In this document: positions 36,949 to 45,030 of the stretch, piece by piece
How the letters are laid out: each line of letters starts with the position of its first letter
Numbering within the stretch: position 1 is the stretch's first letter
Assembly (NCBI GenBank): GCA_024277675.1
Contig: JAJRUS010000064.1
Location: forward strand, 1 to 45,562
DNA from: a bacterium
GTDB taxonomy: Bacteria > SZUA-182 > SZUA-191 > JAJRXT01
DNA length: 45,562 nucleotides
Reading direction: 5' to 3'
The notes under the pieces: generated by a model
The model's database searches: none
Seen by the model: only the letters and a program-made list of their open reading frames with translations
What the model was told of the DNA's origin: nothing
Program-made: the position numbers and the translations under genes

Positions 36949-39543
36949 TTAATATCCCAATGGCATTTTATTGTGTATATTCCAATAAATCCTTTTCAGT
37001 CTCAATATCGGCCCACGAATTTTTAAGCTGAATTTTGTCTGCAAATACTTATAGCTAAAGCCCAGTAAGTTTTTTATAAATTTCAAGTAGTCACCCCCGT
37101 AACTACCTTGGACTTTAAACACCTGAATATCGAAATTCATGAAATCGTCAGTTACCAGTGCAATTACCCTTGATGTTCCCCGGCCATTATATGTTTGGGG
37201 CTTACCATAAATCAATGCAGTTCCGGCATCAGTTTGCTTGATTTTCAACCAGCCAGGAGCCAACAGCAAGGAAAATTTGAGATTATCTCCCCCATAAAAT
37301 GAAGCCAGGTAGCGATTAACTAATAAACCCCCTGCGGTAGCTTGTTTAACCGGTCTCGACTGGAGATCCCCTATGGAACAAACACTTTTCAGCTGATATT
37401 CATATGGCATGTTTACAGCCAGCTTGTAAGTCGGCTTAGAATAAATGAATGGCCGATAAATTTCGATAATAGCTGAAGGCCCGCTTATTGAACCATTAGC
37501 TCCCACCGCTACCACTCGGTAGTATGCATATGGTTTGATCCTTTGCTGCTTATCCGAATCAAATATTTTATAGCGATTTTCTTTGACCGTGGTAATAAAG
37601 TTCGGCGGGAATTTTTTTAAGCGGTGTTTTATGCCCTGCTCATTATCAAAATATGTCGAAGATACCACATCATATTCGGTTTTACTGGGAGTAAAGCCTT
37701 TTTCATCCGAGCCGTACAGCTCAAAAAAACCGGCTGACTCTTTCGAAAAGCTGGTATCCCAAACCAGGGTAAGCATATTCGCAGTTTTTTCTAATCTAAG
37801 ATTCTCAGGAACCATCACCCCGGTGGGGACAAAGCTCCAGGTTTTACTCCAATCGCTCCACAATCCGGCCTCATCCTGAGCCTTTACCCGCCAGTAATAT
37901 TTCTCCCCGCTGTTCAGCAAACCGGATAAGGGGATTTTATAGGCTGACTTCCCCTGGTTTACGGTATGGGAGATTAATTTATCAAAATTGGCGGATAACG
38001 GCCATCTCATATCAGCATAATTGCTAAGCTGAAAGCGATAATCGCTGATTTTATCTCCGTCTTCATCCAGGGCGGCCGGCCAGCTAAATTCAAACGGCGT
38101 ATTACTTACCTTGCTGTTATCAGCCGGATAAACGGGAGTTTCAGGGGGTTGGGGGGGGTGATTGGTATAATTCTCATCCCAGGTTCGGGTTATTTTCAGT
38201 TTGTGGGGGCCGGTTGTTTCATCTTTATAGACAATATTATTAACCCCTGATTTTAAAGCCGGTAATGATAGGTACGCCATTTGAACATCGGTATTAAAAG
38301 TCAGTTCCTTAATGCCGGTATCGGCGGCAGATAATTCTATTTTTATATAATATTTATATTTTGCGGGGCTTAAGTTGGGCAGAAAGAAATTATCTATATT
38401 CAGGTTAAAATACGAACCTTCACCCGGTTGAGCAAATGCTATTTTCTTCCATGTTTGTTTATTGTATGAGAAGTAAAAATTACAGCTATCAGATTCATTT
38501 TTTTTATCCAGCTTACCCTCAATATTCCCACCTACAATTACATAGGGGCTTTTAAGCTCATAGACCAGCCCGTCAGATTTTGCTCTATCAAGGGATATAT
38601 TCGGCTTATACACCAGCTTACCGTTACAAAGCAAGTTCCAGACTTGGGGAGTAGGTTGCTGGGGTCCATGATATTTGCCTGTGTTATGCCAATTAAATAT
38701 AATTTTTTCACCCGGCCGTAAGCTGTAATTCAGCTTATAAAAATCCACATCTTTTAAGATACTGTTTAGGCTGTATCTGGTAGTGGCGGTTATGCCTCTG
38801 TATATCGAGGCTTCCAATTCACTTTTTATTTTATCATCCGAACTGGTTATACCATATATATGAGTCCTCTTCATTAAGTAATGGTCATCAAGTAAATCAT
38901 CGGCTCCGGCTATGGTTTTATTGTCGGTATTCAAATAATAAACCTTTCTGTCGGCATCCAGCAAATGATACGTATTATCATAATACACACTGTTCACCAA
39001 ATGTTCAGGCAGCCTGATTTTGTAAACATCCAGGCCGATTTTATACAATAATGCTCCCAGGATATTTACCGTTTCTCTACATGTAGCATAACCATAAACA
39101 TTGAACGCCTTGACCGGGTCCAGCCCATCCCGTCGATCCGGGGAAAAGTGAAAAAGATGGGTCTTGCAAAATTCAAAAATCGCCCTGACCCGCTCATCAA
39201 TCGTCATTGAGTCGGTAATTATCGAAGCTGCTATATTATCTATGTTCCCCCAATCCCGCTCACCATTTATAATCAATCTGGGATTTTTTATAACGGTATT
39301 ACCTATATTTTCTATTTCAACCGATTTATTCGGTTCGAATATCACTGAAAAAGGCTCATATCCCATTGGCCCCCGGCTATTGCCATCATCCTGATAGCCG
39401 CCCATTTTTATTTGATATTCCTTATGATTTGTTTCAATTACCTCAATATGTTTTTTGGTTATTGTTTTAGCCCAACATTTTCCGGTTTGCAGGGGCGCCG
39501 ACAATACCAGCCCTATAAAAATCAGCCTGATTCCCTTATACAT
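36949..39543 (-). CDS. Secreted transglutaminase-fold protein with fibronectin/Ig-like domains
   Basis: About 864 residues with a signal peptide (MYKGIRLIFIGLVLS...). A transglutaminase-like domain follows a helical segment (MTIDERVRAIFEFCKTHLFHF). Likely catalytic residues are Cys155 (GYATCRETVN), His181 (PEHLVNSVYYDN) and Asp196 (YHLLDAD). After a beta-rich middle come fibronectin-III-like units (about 470-590 with SWPAALDEDGDKISDYRFQL and KYYWRVKAQDEAGLWSDWS, and about 590-710). A putative-Ig (He_PIG-like) module follows (about 740-815, LLLAPGWLKIKQTD, GKPQTYNGRG), then a basic tail. The frame also has a TTG at 39555; the ATG at 39543 fits a signal peptide. It may crosslink, cleave or scaffold protein-glycan at the surface. 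The substrate is unknown. Confidence 0.78.
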   Translation of the reverse strand: MYKGIRLIFIGLVLSAPLQTGKCWAKTITKKHIEVIETNHKEYQIKMGGYQDDGNSRGPMGYEPFSVIFEPNKSVEIENIGNTVIKNPRLIINGERDWGNIDNIAASIITDSMTIDERVRAIFEFCKTHLFHFSPDRRDGLDPVKAFNVYGYATCRETVNILGALLYKIGLDVYKIRLPEHLVNSVYYDNTYHLLDADRKVYYLNTDNKTIAGADDLLDDHYLMKRTHIYGITSSDDKIKSELEASIYRGITATTRYSLNSILKDVDFYKLNYSLRPGEKIIFNWHNTGKYHGPQQPTPQVWNLLCNGKLVYKPNISLDRAKSDGLVYELKSPYVIVGGNIEGKLDKKNESDSCNFYFSYNKQTWKKIAFAQPGEGSYFNLNIDNFFLPNLSPAKYKYYIKIELSAADTGIKELTFNTDVQMAYLSLPALKSGVNNIVYKDETTGPHKLKITRTWDENYTNHPPQPPETPVYPADNSKVSNTPFEFSWPAALDEDGDKISDYRFQLSNYADMRWPLSANFDKLISHTVNQGKSAYKIPLSGLLNSGEKYYWRVKAQDEAGLWSDWSKTWSFVPTGVMVPENLRLEKTANMLTLVWDTSFSKESAGFFELYGSDEKGFTPSKTEYDVVSSTYFDNEQGIKHRLKKFPPNFITTVKENRYKIFDSDKQQRIKPYAYYRVVAVGANGSISGPSAIIEIYRPFIYSKPTYKLAVNMPYEYQLKSVCSIGDLQSRPVKQATAGGLLVNRYLASFYGGDNLKFSLLLAPGWLKIKQTDAGTALIYGKPQTYNGRGTSRVIALVTDDFMNFDIQVFKVQGSYGGDYLKFIKNLLGFSYKYLQTKFSLKIRGPILRLKRIYWNIHNKMPLGY

Positions 39544-39584
39544 TCTATAGTCCAATAACCCAGCATATCTTCTATCTGGTTAAA

Positions 39585-40658
39585 TTAGCGCCGCAACACC
39601 CGCCAACCTGCCCGCCAGAGGCTGGTAAGGTCGCACAGCATATTAGTATATGAGGCATTGGCCAGCGGGCAGCAGCAATTGCTGCTTTTTATTTCCCGCC
39701 GCAATTTTTGGGCCTTATCGCTAAACCATAGTTTGGGAAAGTCATAATCTGTTTCTCTTAAGTTTCCCATTACCTGAGCTTTGATGCAACAGGGCCACAC
39801 ATCCCCATCCGGGGCAATCTGACAGGAGGCGATTCCGGCATAACAGGGTATTACTTCACGCCCTTCGCTTAAGTACTGCTTCACCAGCTTATAATATTGC
39901 AGACGAAAAGCCTGGGTAATCTTAGAAACCCCCTTAGGAGACGAACAACTTATTTTTTCTATAAGATAACCAATAGCCTGAGTATATTCCCCGGCGGTGG
40001 GGGTTATGCCGGCCCCAATAGTGCCGAGTTCCACCCTTTCTTCAGCTACTTCAGTAATATACGAATCCGGTTGCCAGGTCTTAAGTTCGTCATAGATTTG
40101 CGGAAAGCGGGCCACATTAAATTTAGAGATTACCGTATGAATCCCCAGAGTCAGATTAGCCAGTCCCAATTCCCTTAATGCCTGGTAGGTGCGCCGAGTG
40201 CGCTCATAATTGCCCTTAACCCCGCGTATCTTATCATGCCGCTCACCCACCTCATCCAGCGAGAGATTAATAATGAGCTTGCTTTTAGAGCAACTTGCGG
40301 CGATGTCGGCTACCGCCTGGGGGATTATATTATCCAATATTCCATTGGTAGGGATGTTTATAATAGCCGGCTGGGAAAGTTTATAAATAACCCGGCAGAT
40401 ATCGACAATATCATTGCGCAGAAACGGCTCTCCACCGCTTATGGTAATCCAGTACGGTTTTTTGCCCACTTACTTGAAGATTCGCTCATATTCGGATACG
40501 CTTAGTTCCTGGGCCTGCTTATTATATACCCGACAGGTGGCACAGCGCGAGTTACAGCGATAAGTAACGCTGACCGTAAAACTGAGCGGTAGTCGCTTTG
40601 GCTGCCCAAAAAGTCGGAAGCACTTGTACCAGGGTAGTTGGATCAGGGGTTCGATCAC
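39585..40658 (-). pseudogene. Radical SAM/SPASM protein interrupted by an in-frame stop
   Basis: The gene starts with a GTG at 40658, three bases after the preceding glycosyltransferase stop. Codons 1-62 contain the radical SAM motif CNSRCATC (Cys35, Cys39, Cys42). A TAA at 40470-40472 interrupts it and the same frame continues VGKKPYWITISGGEPFLR, the expected next motif, through to a SPASM-type C-terminus (CYAGIASCQIAPDGDVWPCC and a later CCCPLA). One base change (for example TCA to TAA) would restore a complete protein of about 357 residues. Without readthrough the second part lacks the cluster-binding motif and would be inactive. Related intact proteins modify peptides or sugars in biosynthetic loci. 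Confidence 0.85.
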
Positions 40659-40661
40659 TTG

Positions 40662-41609
40662 TTATAGCCTCTTGGTGGTGGCAATTACTTCCCAGTTGAC
40701 CGGATTTCGACGGCGCAGCTTAAAGTCGTACCAGCCCAACAGGCGGGCGGTTATTTCCAGAGCTATCGCCCCACAGGCAAAGCCGGCCCGCTTTAACTCC
40801 CTCAACAAATAGAGCAATAACCAATCTGGCCTGCCGCGCCTTAGCAACTTGGTTATTCGGCTTATATGTTTTCTGAATTGGACGGCTAGCACTTTAAGTG
40901 TATTAAGCCAACCGGTAGTTGAGGGGGCATAGCCCTTGGTAGCTTTTAAGTGGATATGACCGTTGGCAATCCGCCGCCGCTGTTTTATGAAATCGCTTAC
41001 GGTCTCCGGCCCCCGGTTATAAACTATGGCTTGGGGGGCATACGCCAATTTATAACCGGCCCCGGTTACCAGTGCTTCTATGCTGGCCTCATCCACTGCC
41101 GTATCTTCCGGGATGCGGTCTGCCAGCTTACGGAAAGCCACCAGTTCTCCCAGTTTGGGAGAATCACTGGCCATTCGGTGATGCAGTCCCCATAAAAAAT
41201 GCACGCAAAACCCCATGAAGCGGTTGGTACGGTTGACCGGAATTGGCCGGGCGCCGGTCATGCCCACCTCAGGGGTTAAAAAGGGGAGCGCCAACTCCTC
41301 ATAGCAACTGGAACTGGGGATGGTATCCCCGCTTTCTAAAATCAACACTTCACCCCTGGCTTGCGCAAGAAACAAATTTATGGCCGAGGCCTTTCCCTTA
41401 CGCTCCGATTGCACAATAACCTGTATTCGTTTATCGCGAGCGACATAAGAGTTGGCAATCTCTACCGTGCTGTCGGTACAACCACTGGCTACGATAATTA
41501 TCTGATTGAGTTTGCACAGCTTTAGCTTCTGGTTTAAAGCGGCTTCCAACAACTTGCCGATATTGGCTTCCTCATTATAAGCCATTATGCCCAAGCTACA
41601 TTTTATCAC
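40662..41609 (-). CDS. Family 2 glycosyltransferase, first gene of the glycan locus
   Basis: A 315-residue GT-A enzyme: CSLGIMAYNEEANIGKLLEA, IIVASGCTDSTVEIA, ERKGKASAINLFLAQARGEV, LILESGDTIP at the metal site (Asp-Thr rather than a clear DxD), PEDTAVDEASIEALV and a KQRRRIANGH element like the QxxRW of processive enzymes. The C-terminal region has an amphipathic to hydrophobic segment but no obvious multi-pass channel. The start is a GTG at 41609. An internal ATG at 41585 would remove the first strand and is less likely. A terminator-like hairpin lies 28 bases upstream. Confidence 0.87.
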   Translation of the reverse strand: MIKCSLGIMAYNEEANIGKLLEAALNQKLKLCKLNQIIIVASGCTDSTVEIANSYVARDKRIQVIVQSERKGKASAINLFLAQARGEVLILESGDTIPSSSCYEELALPFLTPEVGMTGARPIPVNRTNRFMGFCVHFLWGLHHRMASDSPKLGELVAFRKLADRIPEDTAVDEASIEALVTGAGYKLAYAPQAIVYNRGPETVSDFIKQRRRIANGHIHLKATKGYAPSTTGWLNTLKVLAVQFRKHISRITKLLRRGRPDWLLLYLLRELKRAGFACGAIALEITARLLGWYDFKLRRRNPVNWEVIATTKRL

Positions 41610-41636
41610 CTTAATTTGTCATCCAGGCGGAGTTAC

Positions 41637-41656
41637 AAAAACCAGCCAAAGGCTGG
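41637..41656 (-). terminator. Terminator-like hairpin just upstream of the glycan locus
   Basis: On the minus strand CCAGCC-TTT-GGCTGG is followed at once by TTTTT, the form of an intrinsic terminator, 28 bases before the first gene's GTG. It is also the tail module of repeat copy C. Other copies of this tail lack the T-run. Confidence 0.65.
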
Positions 41657-41791
41657 ATTAATTACTTAAAAACCATTACGTTATTACTAGCCTCGCCGCC
41701 TACTGGTTTATGACCCTCGGGTTTATGACCCCTGTGGACGGAAGCGGAGGCTTAGTTTAGGGTAAGACGAATTATATAATTTCCTATACAG
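41642..41791 (-). repeat. Interspersed structured repeat, copy C with tail
   Basis: Longest copy, 150 bp. Read on minus: head CTGTATAGGAAATTATAT, TAAGCCTCCGC arm closing with GCGGCGAGGCT, inner GGGTCAT-AAACCC-type hairpin repeated twice, AGTAATAACG, then the TAATTAATCC tail with CCAGCC-TTT-GGCTGG. The head contains the perfect palindrome AATTATATAATT, giving a TATAAT on both strands. Confidence 0.75.
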
Positions 41792-41792
41792 T

Positions 41793-41817
41793 AAAAAATG
41801 CAGGAGGGGACCCTGCA
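41793..41817 (-). terminator. Intrinsic terminator between ntrC-type gene and glycan locus
   Basis: On the minus strand TGCAGG-N7-CCTGCA is followed by TTTTTT. It could end the activator gene's transcript, but it also lies about 30 bases downstream of the consensus promoter at 41853-41882. Transcripts from that promoter would meet it after about 50 nt. Confidence 0.75.
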
Positions 41818-41852
41818 ACTTAGATTAGTTAAAATCTATTTGATTTTAGCCG

Positions 41853-41882
41853 ATTATATTAAAAAAGGGTATGGATTGTCAA
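41853..41882 (-). promoter_or_regulatory. Consensus sigma-70 promoter facing the glycan locus
   Basis: Minus strand: TTGACA at 41882-41877 and TATAAT at 41858-41853, both perfect hexamers, with an 18-base spacer. It lies 54 bases after the activator gene's stop. The predicted start near 41846 would give a leader of about 237 nt before the first glycosyltransferase, with a small stem (AAAATC/GATTTT) and two terminator-like hairpins. Confidence 0.75.
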
Positions 41883-41935
41883 ACCAATAACGCAGTTTCA
41901 ACAGGGTAGTGCCAGGGCTGGGACAGCTTCCATCC

Positions 41936-43309
41936 TTAGGGGCGCTTAAGTCCAAACTTCTCCAGTCTATATAACAGCACATGCCGGGGAATCCTTAGAT
42001 AGTTTGCGGTGCGGGTCTGGTTCCAGTTGTGGCGCTCCAGCGCTTTTATAATTACTTGTTTTTCCAATTCTTCTAATGATATGCCATCCGGCGGCAGTTC
42101 AATAGGGATAGCTTCGGTAGTTTGGGTTTGTGCCTTTAATTGCCGGGGTAGATCGCCTGTGCCTAACACATCCGCATTGCGCAACAGCAACATGCGCCTA
42201 CATAGATTCTCCAACTCCCGCACATTCCCTTTCCAGGGATAGCTTTGTAATTTGGCCATAAGTTCGGGCGAACAACTTATTTGTACATCCGGGGCGAATT
42301 TATGCAAAAAATGCTTGAATAATACCGAAACATCCTCCGGCCGCTCTCTCAATGGAGGTATATGAATGGGAATTACATTAATACGGTAAAACAGATCTTC
42401 CCGAAAACGCCCCTGTTTGGTCAATTGCTCCAGGTCTCGATTGGTAGCCGCAATAATCCGTACATCAATCCGGGTAGGGGTTTCGGCGCCAATAACATCG
42501 AGTTGCTGCTCTTCTAATACTCGTAGCAGTTTAGTTTGTAATTCCAGGGGCAGATCTCCGATCTCATCTAAGAATATACTGCCGCCGTCAGCCAGCTCGA
42601 ATTTCCCCTTTTTATCCGCTCTGGCGCCGGTGAAGGCGCCTCTTTTGTGTCCGAACAACTCGCTTTCCAGCAGATCCTTGGGAATTGCCGCACAGTTTAT
42701 GGTAATAAACGGGGCTTGCCCCCGCTGGCTTTGATAATGCAATGCTTTGGCCAGTATCTCTTTGCCGGTGCCGCTCTCGCCCTGGATAAGTACCGTGGCC
42801 TGGCTGGAAGCTACCTTATCCACCATATCCAGCACTTTAAGCATTTTCTCAGATACGGTAATAATATGCTCTCGCCCGAATTTTTCTCTCAGCGCTTCTT
42901 TCAGCCGTTTATTTTCCTCCACCAGTTGGTAGCGCTCCTGGGCATGTTTTATGGTGAGATTAAATTCATCCAGGTTTACCGGTTTGGTAAGATAGTCATA
43001 AGCGCCCAGCTTCATGGCCTCCACCGCCATCTCTACCGAAGCAAAGGCGGTAATCATGATTACCATAACCTGCGGCTGTAGCTGGCGCAATTCTTTGAGC
43101 ACTTGCAGACCGTCTATACCGGGCATCTTCATATCGGTAATCACCAATTGATAATCCCGCCTTTTAAAATGCGCCAGTCCCTGCTCGCCGGTAGCGGCAG
43201 TATCCACCTGATAACCCTGCTCATTCAGGTTAAATTCCATCACCTCGCACAAGCTGCGGTCATCATCAATCAACAGAATGCGATAATTTTTAAGTGATGG
43301 TTTAGTCAT
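41936..43309 (-). CDS. NtrC-family sigma-54-dependent response regulator
   Basis: A 457-residue three-domain activator. The N-terminal receiver has the acidic pocket (IDDDRS) and phosphoacceptor Asp59 (VITDMKMPGIDG), with the conserved Lys in YDYLTKP. The AAA+ domain has Walker A GESGTGKE, the sigma-54-contacting GAFTGA loop, FLDEIGDLPLELQ and the arginine-rich RFREDLFYRINV. The C-terminus is a Fis-type helix-turn-helix (NWNQTRTANYLRIPRHVLLYR). It should drive sigma-54 promoters when phosphorylated. No partner histidine kinase is adjacent, and no convincing -24/-12 element was found near the glycan locus. It is the neighbour of that locus on the same strand. Confidence 0.95.
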   Translation of the reverse strand: MTKPSLKNYRILLIDDDRSLCEVMEFNLNEQGYQVDTAATGEQGLAHFKRRDYQLVITDMKMPGIDGLQVLKELRQLQPQVMVIMITAFASVEMAVEAMKLGAYDYLTKPVNLDEFNLTIKHAQERYQLVEENKRLKEALREKFGREHIITVSEKMLKVLDMVDKVASSQATVLIQGESGTGKEILAKALHYQSQRGQAPFITINCAAIPKDLLESELFGHKRGAFTGARADKKGKFELADGGSIFLDEIGDLPLELQTKLLRVLEEQQLDVIGAETPTRIDVRIIAATNRDLEQLTKQGRFREDLFYRINVIPIHIPPLRERPEDVSVLFKHFLHKFAPDVQISCSPELMAKLQSYPWKGNVRELENLCRRMLLLRNADVLGTGDLPRQLKAQTQTTEAIPIELPPDGISLEELEKQVIIKALERHNWNQTRTANYLRIPRHVLLYRLEKFGLKRP

Positions 43310-43486
43310 ACTAAGCTGAACCTTTTTTTAGAGTATTTGTTGACTGTGTAATTGGATTGAGGTACGAAACGCAATCTAACTATTACCGCAAGGTTTAACC
43401 GTATTAACAGGCACAGAACTACACAACATATCGTAAAAGCATTTGTTTGGCGGTGTTTCCTTCATTAAAGGCCATATTTCACTTCC

Positions 43487-44410
43487 TCATCCAGAGAAAT
43501 CTCTAACAGCAAGGTATGCCTGTCCCGTTTGTGATGCGTGACGCTTAATTCGTCTGATTACATCCGGCAACGATATAATTTCCGCCAAAATTAGGTCGTA
43601 AATATGTGAATGATCCATCAAAAGCATGGGTGTCCGGTTTTTGGAAGCTCCCTTAATAGCTACATCGGAAAAACCAGCCATAGATACAAAGATACCCATC
43701 GTATTATCAGCTTTCGTCTCAATTCTGCTCATAAATATGTCTATGTCTGGAGCGCCAGACTTGTCATTTGTGAACTTTGTTTCTATCAGAAAAGTTGTCC
43801 CATCAAGTGTAAGTGAACCATCAACCTGTCGTCCATCCGTTTTGTATGAAGGACGGGCGGGAATTTCGGAGTAAGTAACAAATTTGTAGAACCATTTCTC
43901 GAAAGCATATCCACCTTCTTGTGTACCCTGTTTGGAGATCAGTTCGTTAAGTTTCTGGCCGAGTTTTTCAAGTGTTTGGCGGGCGTTAATCGTTTTCTGC
44001 TGTTCCTCTTGGGCGGCTTTTTTTAGGCGTTGAATTTCTTTATCATCTCGAACCTGCTGATTCAGCTTATCAATCTCTGATTTCAGCCTTGTTACGGCCT
44101 TACGCGCAGCAGAAATCTTTTCTGTGGAATCCTCCCGGTTTTCCAAGTCAGGGAAATGCTTCATCTCCGCAAGCGATCTGGCCATTTCAAGAATAACAGC
44201 GTGGCCTTTGCCGTCCTTAAGGCGAACTAGTTTCTCAAAAATCCTGTAAAGAAAATCCCTCTTGGATTCGTCTGGATGCCAAGTCGCCAAAACAGAATCA
44301 TTGATGTGGCGCTGCTTGAGAAACATGTGCAATGCCCTTCTGCGCCAGAAAGCTTTCAAACACGCATCCTGCGTAAGTTGTACAATATGAGGAGCAAGTC
44401 TTTTGTGCAT
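43487..44410 (-). CDS. Predicted restriction-endonuclease-fold protein with coiled coil
   Basis: About 307 residues. The N-terminal ~95 residues are helical (MHKRLAPHIVQLTQDACLK...), a charged coiled coil spans roughly 95-160, and the C-terminal part looks like a PD-(D/E)xK nuclease domain. There, Glu171 (GYAFEKWFYKFV), Asp197 (GRQVDGSL) and the IETK pair Glu210/Lys212 are in the right order and spacing. This pattern is seen in Mrr-like and related orphan nucleases. No methyltransferase or specificity gene is next to it, so it is not a classical restriction system here. A GTG at 44416 two codons upstream is an alternative start. It sits beside toxin-antitoxin genes, which fits a defence role (inference). 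Confidence 0.7.
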   Translation of the reverse strand: MHKRLAPHIVQLTQDACLKAFWRRRALHMFLKQRHINDSVLATWHPDESKRDFLYRIFEKLVRLKDGKGHAVILEMARSLAEMKHFPDLENREDSTEKISAARKAVTRLKSEIDKLNQQVRDDKEIQRLKKAAQEEQQKTINARQTLEKLGQKLNELISKQGTQEGGYAFEKWFYKFVTYSEIPARPSYKTDGRQVDGSLTLDGTTFLIETKFTNDKSGAPDIDIFMSRIETKADNTMGIFVSMAGFSDVAIKGASKNRTPMLLMDHSHIYDLILAEIISLPDVIRRIKRHASQTGQAYLAVRDFSG

Positions 44411-44487
44411 GGTCACAGTTACTTTTGTTTCACCAAAAATACATAAACATGGTAGCTTTGTTTTTCAAAGATTTTATTTAATTGATA

Positions 44488-44510
44488 TTTCGGCTTGTCT
44501 CAAGCCGAAA
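44488..44510. repeat. Inverted repeat upstream of the nuclease gene
   Basis: Perfect 10-bp arms TTTCGGCTTG and CAAGCCGAAA around TCT, the same core as the inverted repeat at 20494-20519. It lies in the 230-bp gap between the nuclease gene and vapC. The rest of that gap has a 50-codon open stretch on the plus strand (44526-44675) that follows AAAGGGGA but has only an ATT at the start position; I do not call it a gene. Confidence 0.65.
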
Positions 44511-44640
44511 CCGTAAAGGGGAACGATTGCAATAAAACATACTTTAAAAACAGTAGAAGCCCAACATTTACAAGTTCCGTTATTTGATGGTGTTCCCGGA
44601 ATTACCTTTAAAATTAAGCTGAGTTACACATGGGCGGCGC

Positions 44641-45027
44641 TTAACTCAACTGATAAAGGATTATTTCAGGCATAGGGAAATGTCTGGGATTATCTGTAAC
44701 AAGTGTTAATCCCTGAGTAATGGCCACTGCTGCAATCAATGTATCTGCCAGACTTAAGCTAACTCCTTTTTGAGCGTACCTTTGCTTTAATTCCCCAGCC
44801 AGCTTGGCGGCCTGGCTGGTTATCTCATAATATTCCAGGCTGTCGAGCAATTCCTCGGTAATTGATTTTTCTTTGGGTTTTACTCCCGTCCATACCTCAG
44901 CAACATTAACCGCACAGCAGCCCAAAGTATTACCTTCCAGGCAGAGATGTCTCAAAAAATCCGGCCGTTCATTTTTTCCCCGCAGGCAATCTATGATTAC
45001 CGTGGTATCTAATAGAAATTTAGGCAT
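44641..45027 (-). CDS. vapC: VapC-type PIN-domain toxin
   Basis: A 128-residue PIN-domain ribonuclease. The acidic metal site is visible: Asp7 (KFLLDTTVIID), Glu44 (VNVAEVW), Asp95 (LSLADTLIAA) and Asp112 (LVTDNPRHF). Toxins of this type cut specific RNAs (often initiator tRNA or rRNA) when freed from their antitoxin. It starts three bases after the stop of the antitoxin gene, the usual arrangement. Confidence 0.92.
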   Translation of the reverse strand: MPKFLLDTTVIIDCLRGKNERPDFLRHLCLEGNTLGCCAVNVAEVWTGVKPKEKSITEELLDSLEYYEITSQAAKLAGELKQRYAQKGVSLSLADTLIAAVAITQGLTLVTDNPRHFPMPEIILYQLS

Positions 45028-45030
45028 AGA

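Noticed and set aside
41895-41914. Possible sigma-54 promoter (TGGCAC on the minus strand) near the NtrC-type gene
   Set aside because: The -24 part looks good, but the bases ten positions after GG are TT instead of the required GC.
44526-44675. 49-residue plus-strand frame after AAAGGGGA
   Set aside because: The only start at the right distance is ATT, no family is recognised and it runs antisense into vapC.
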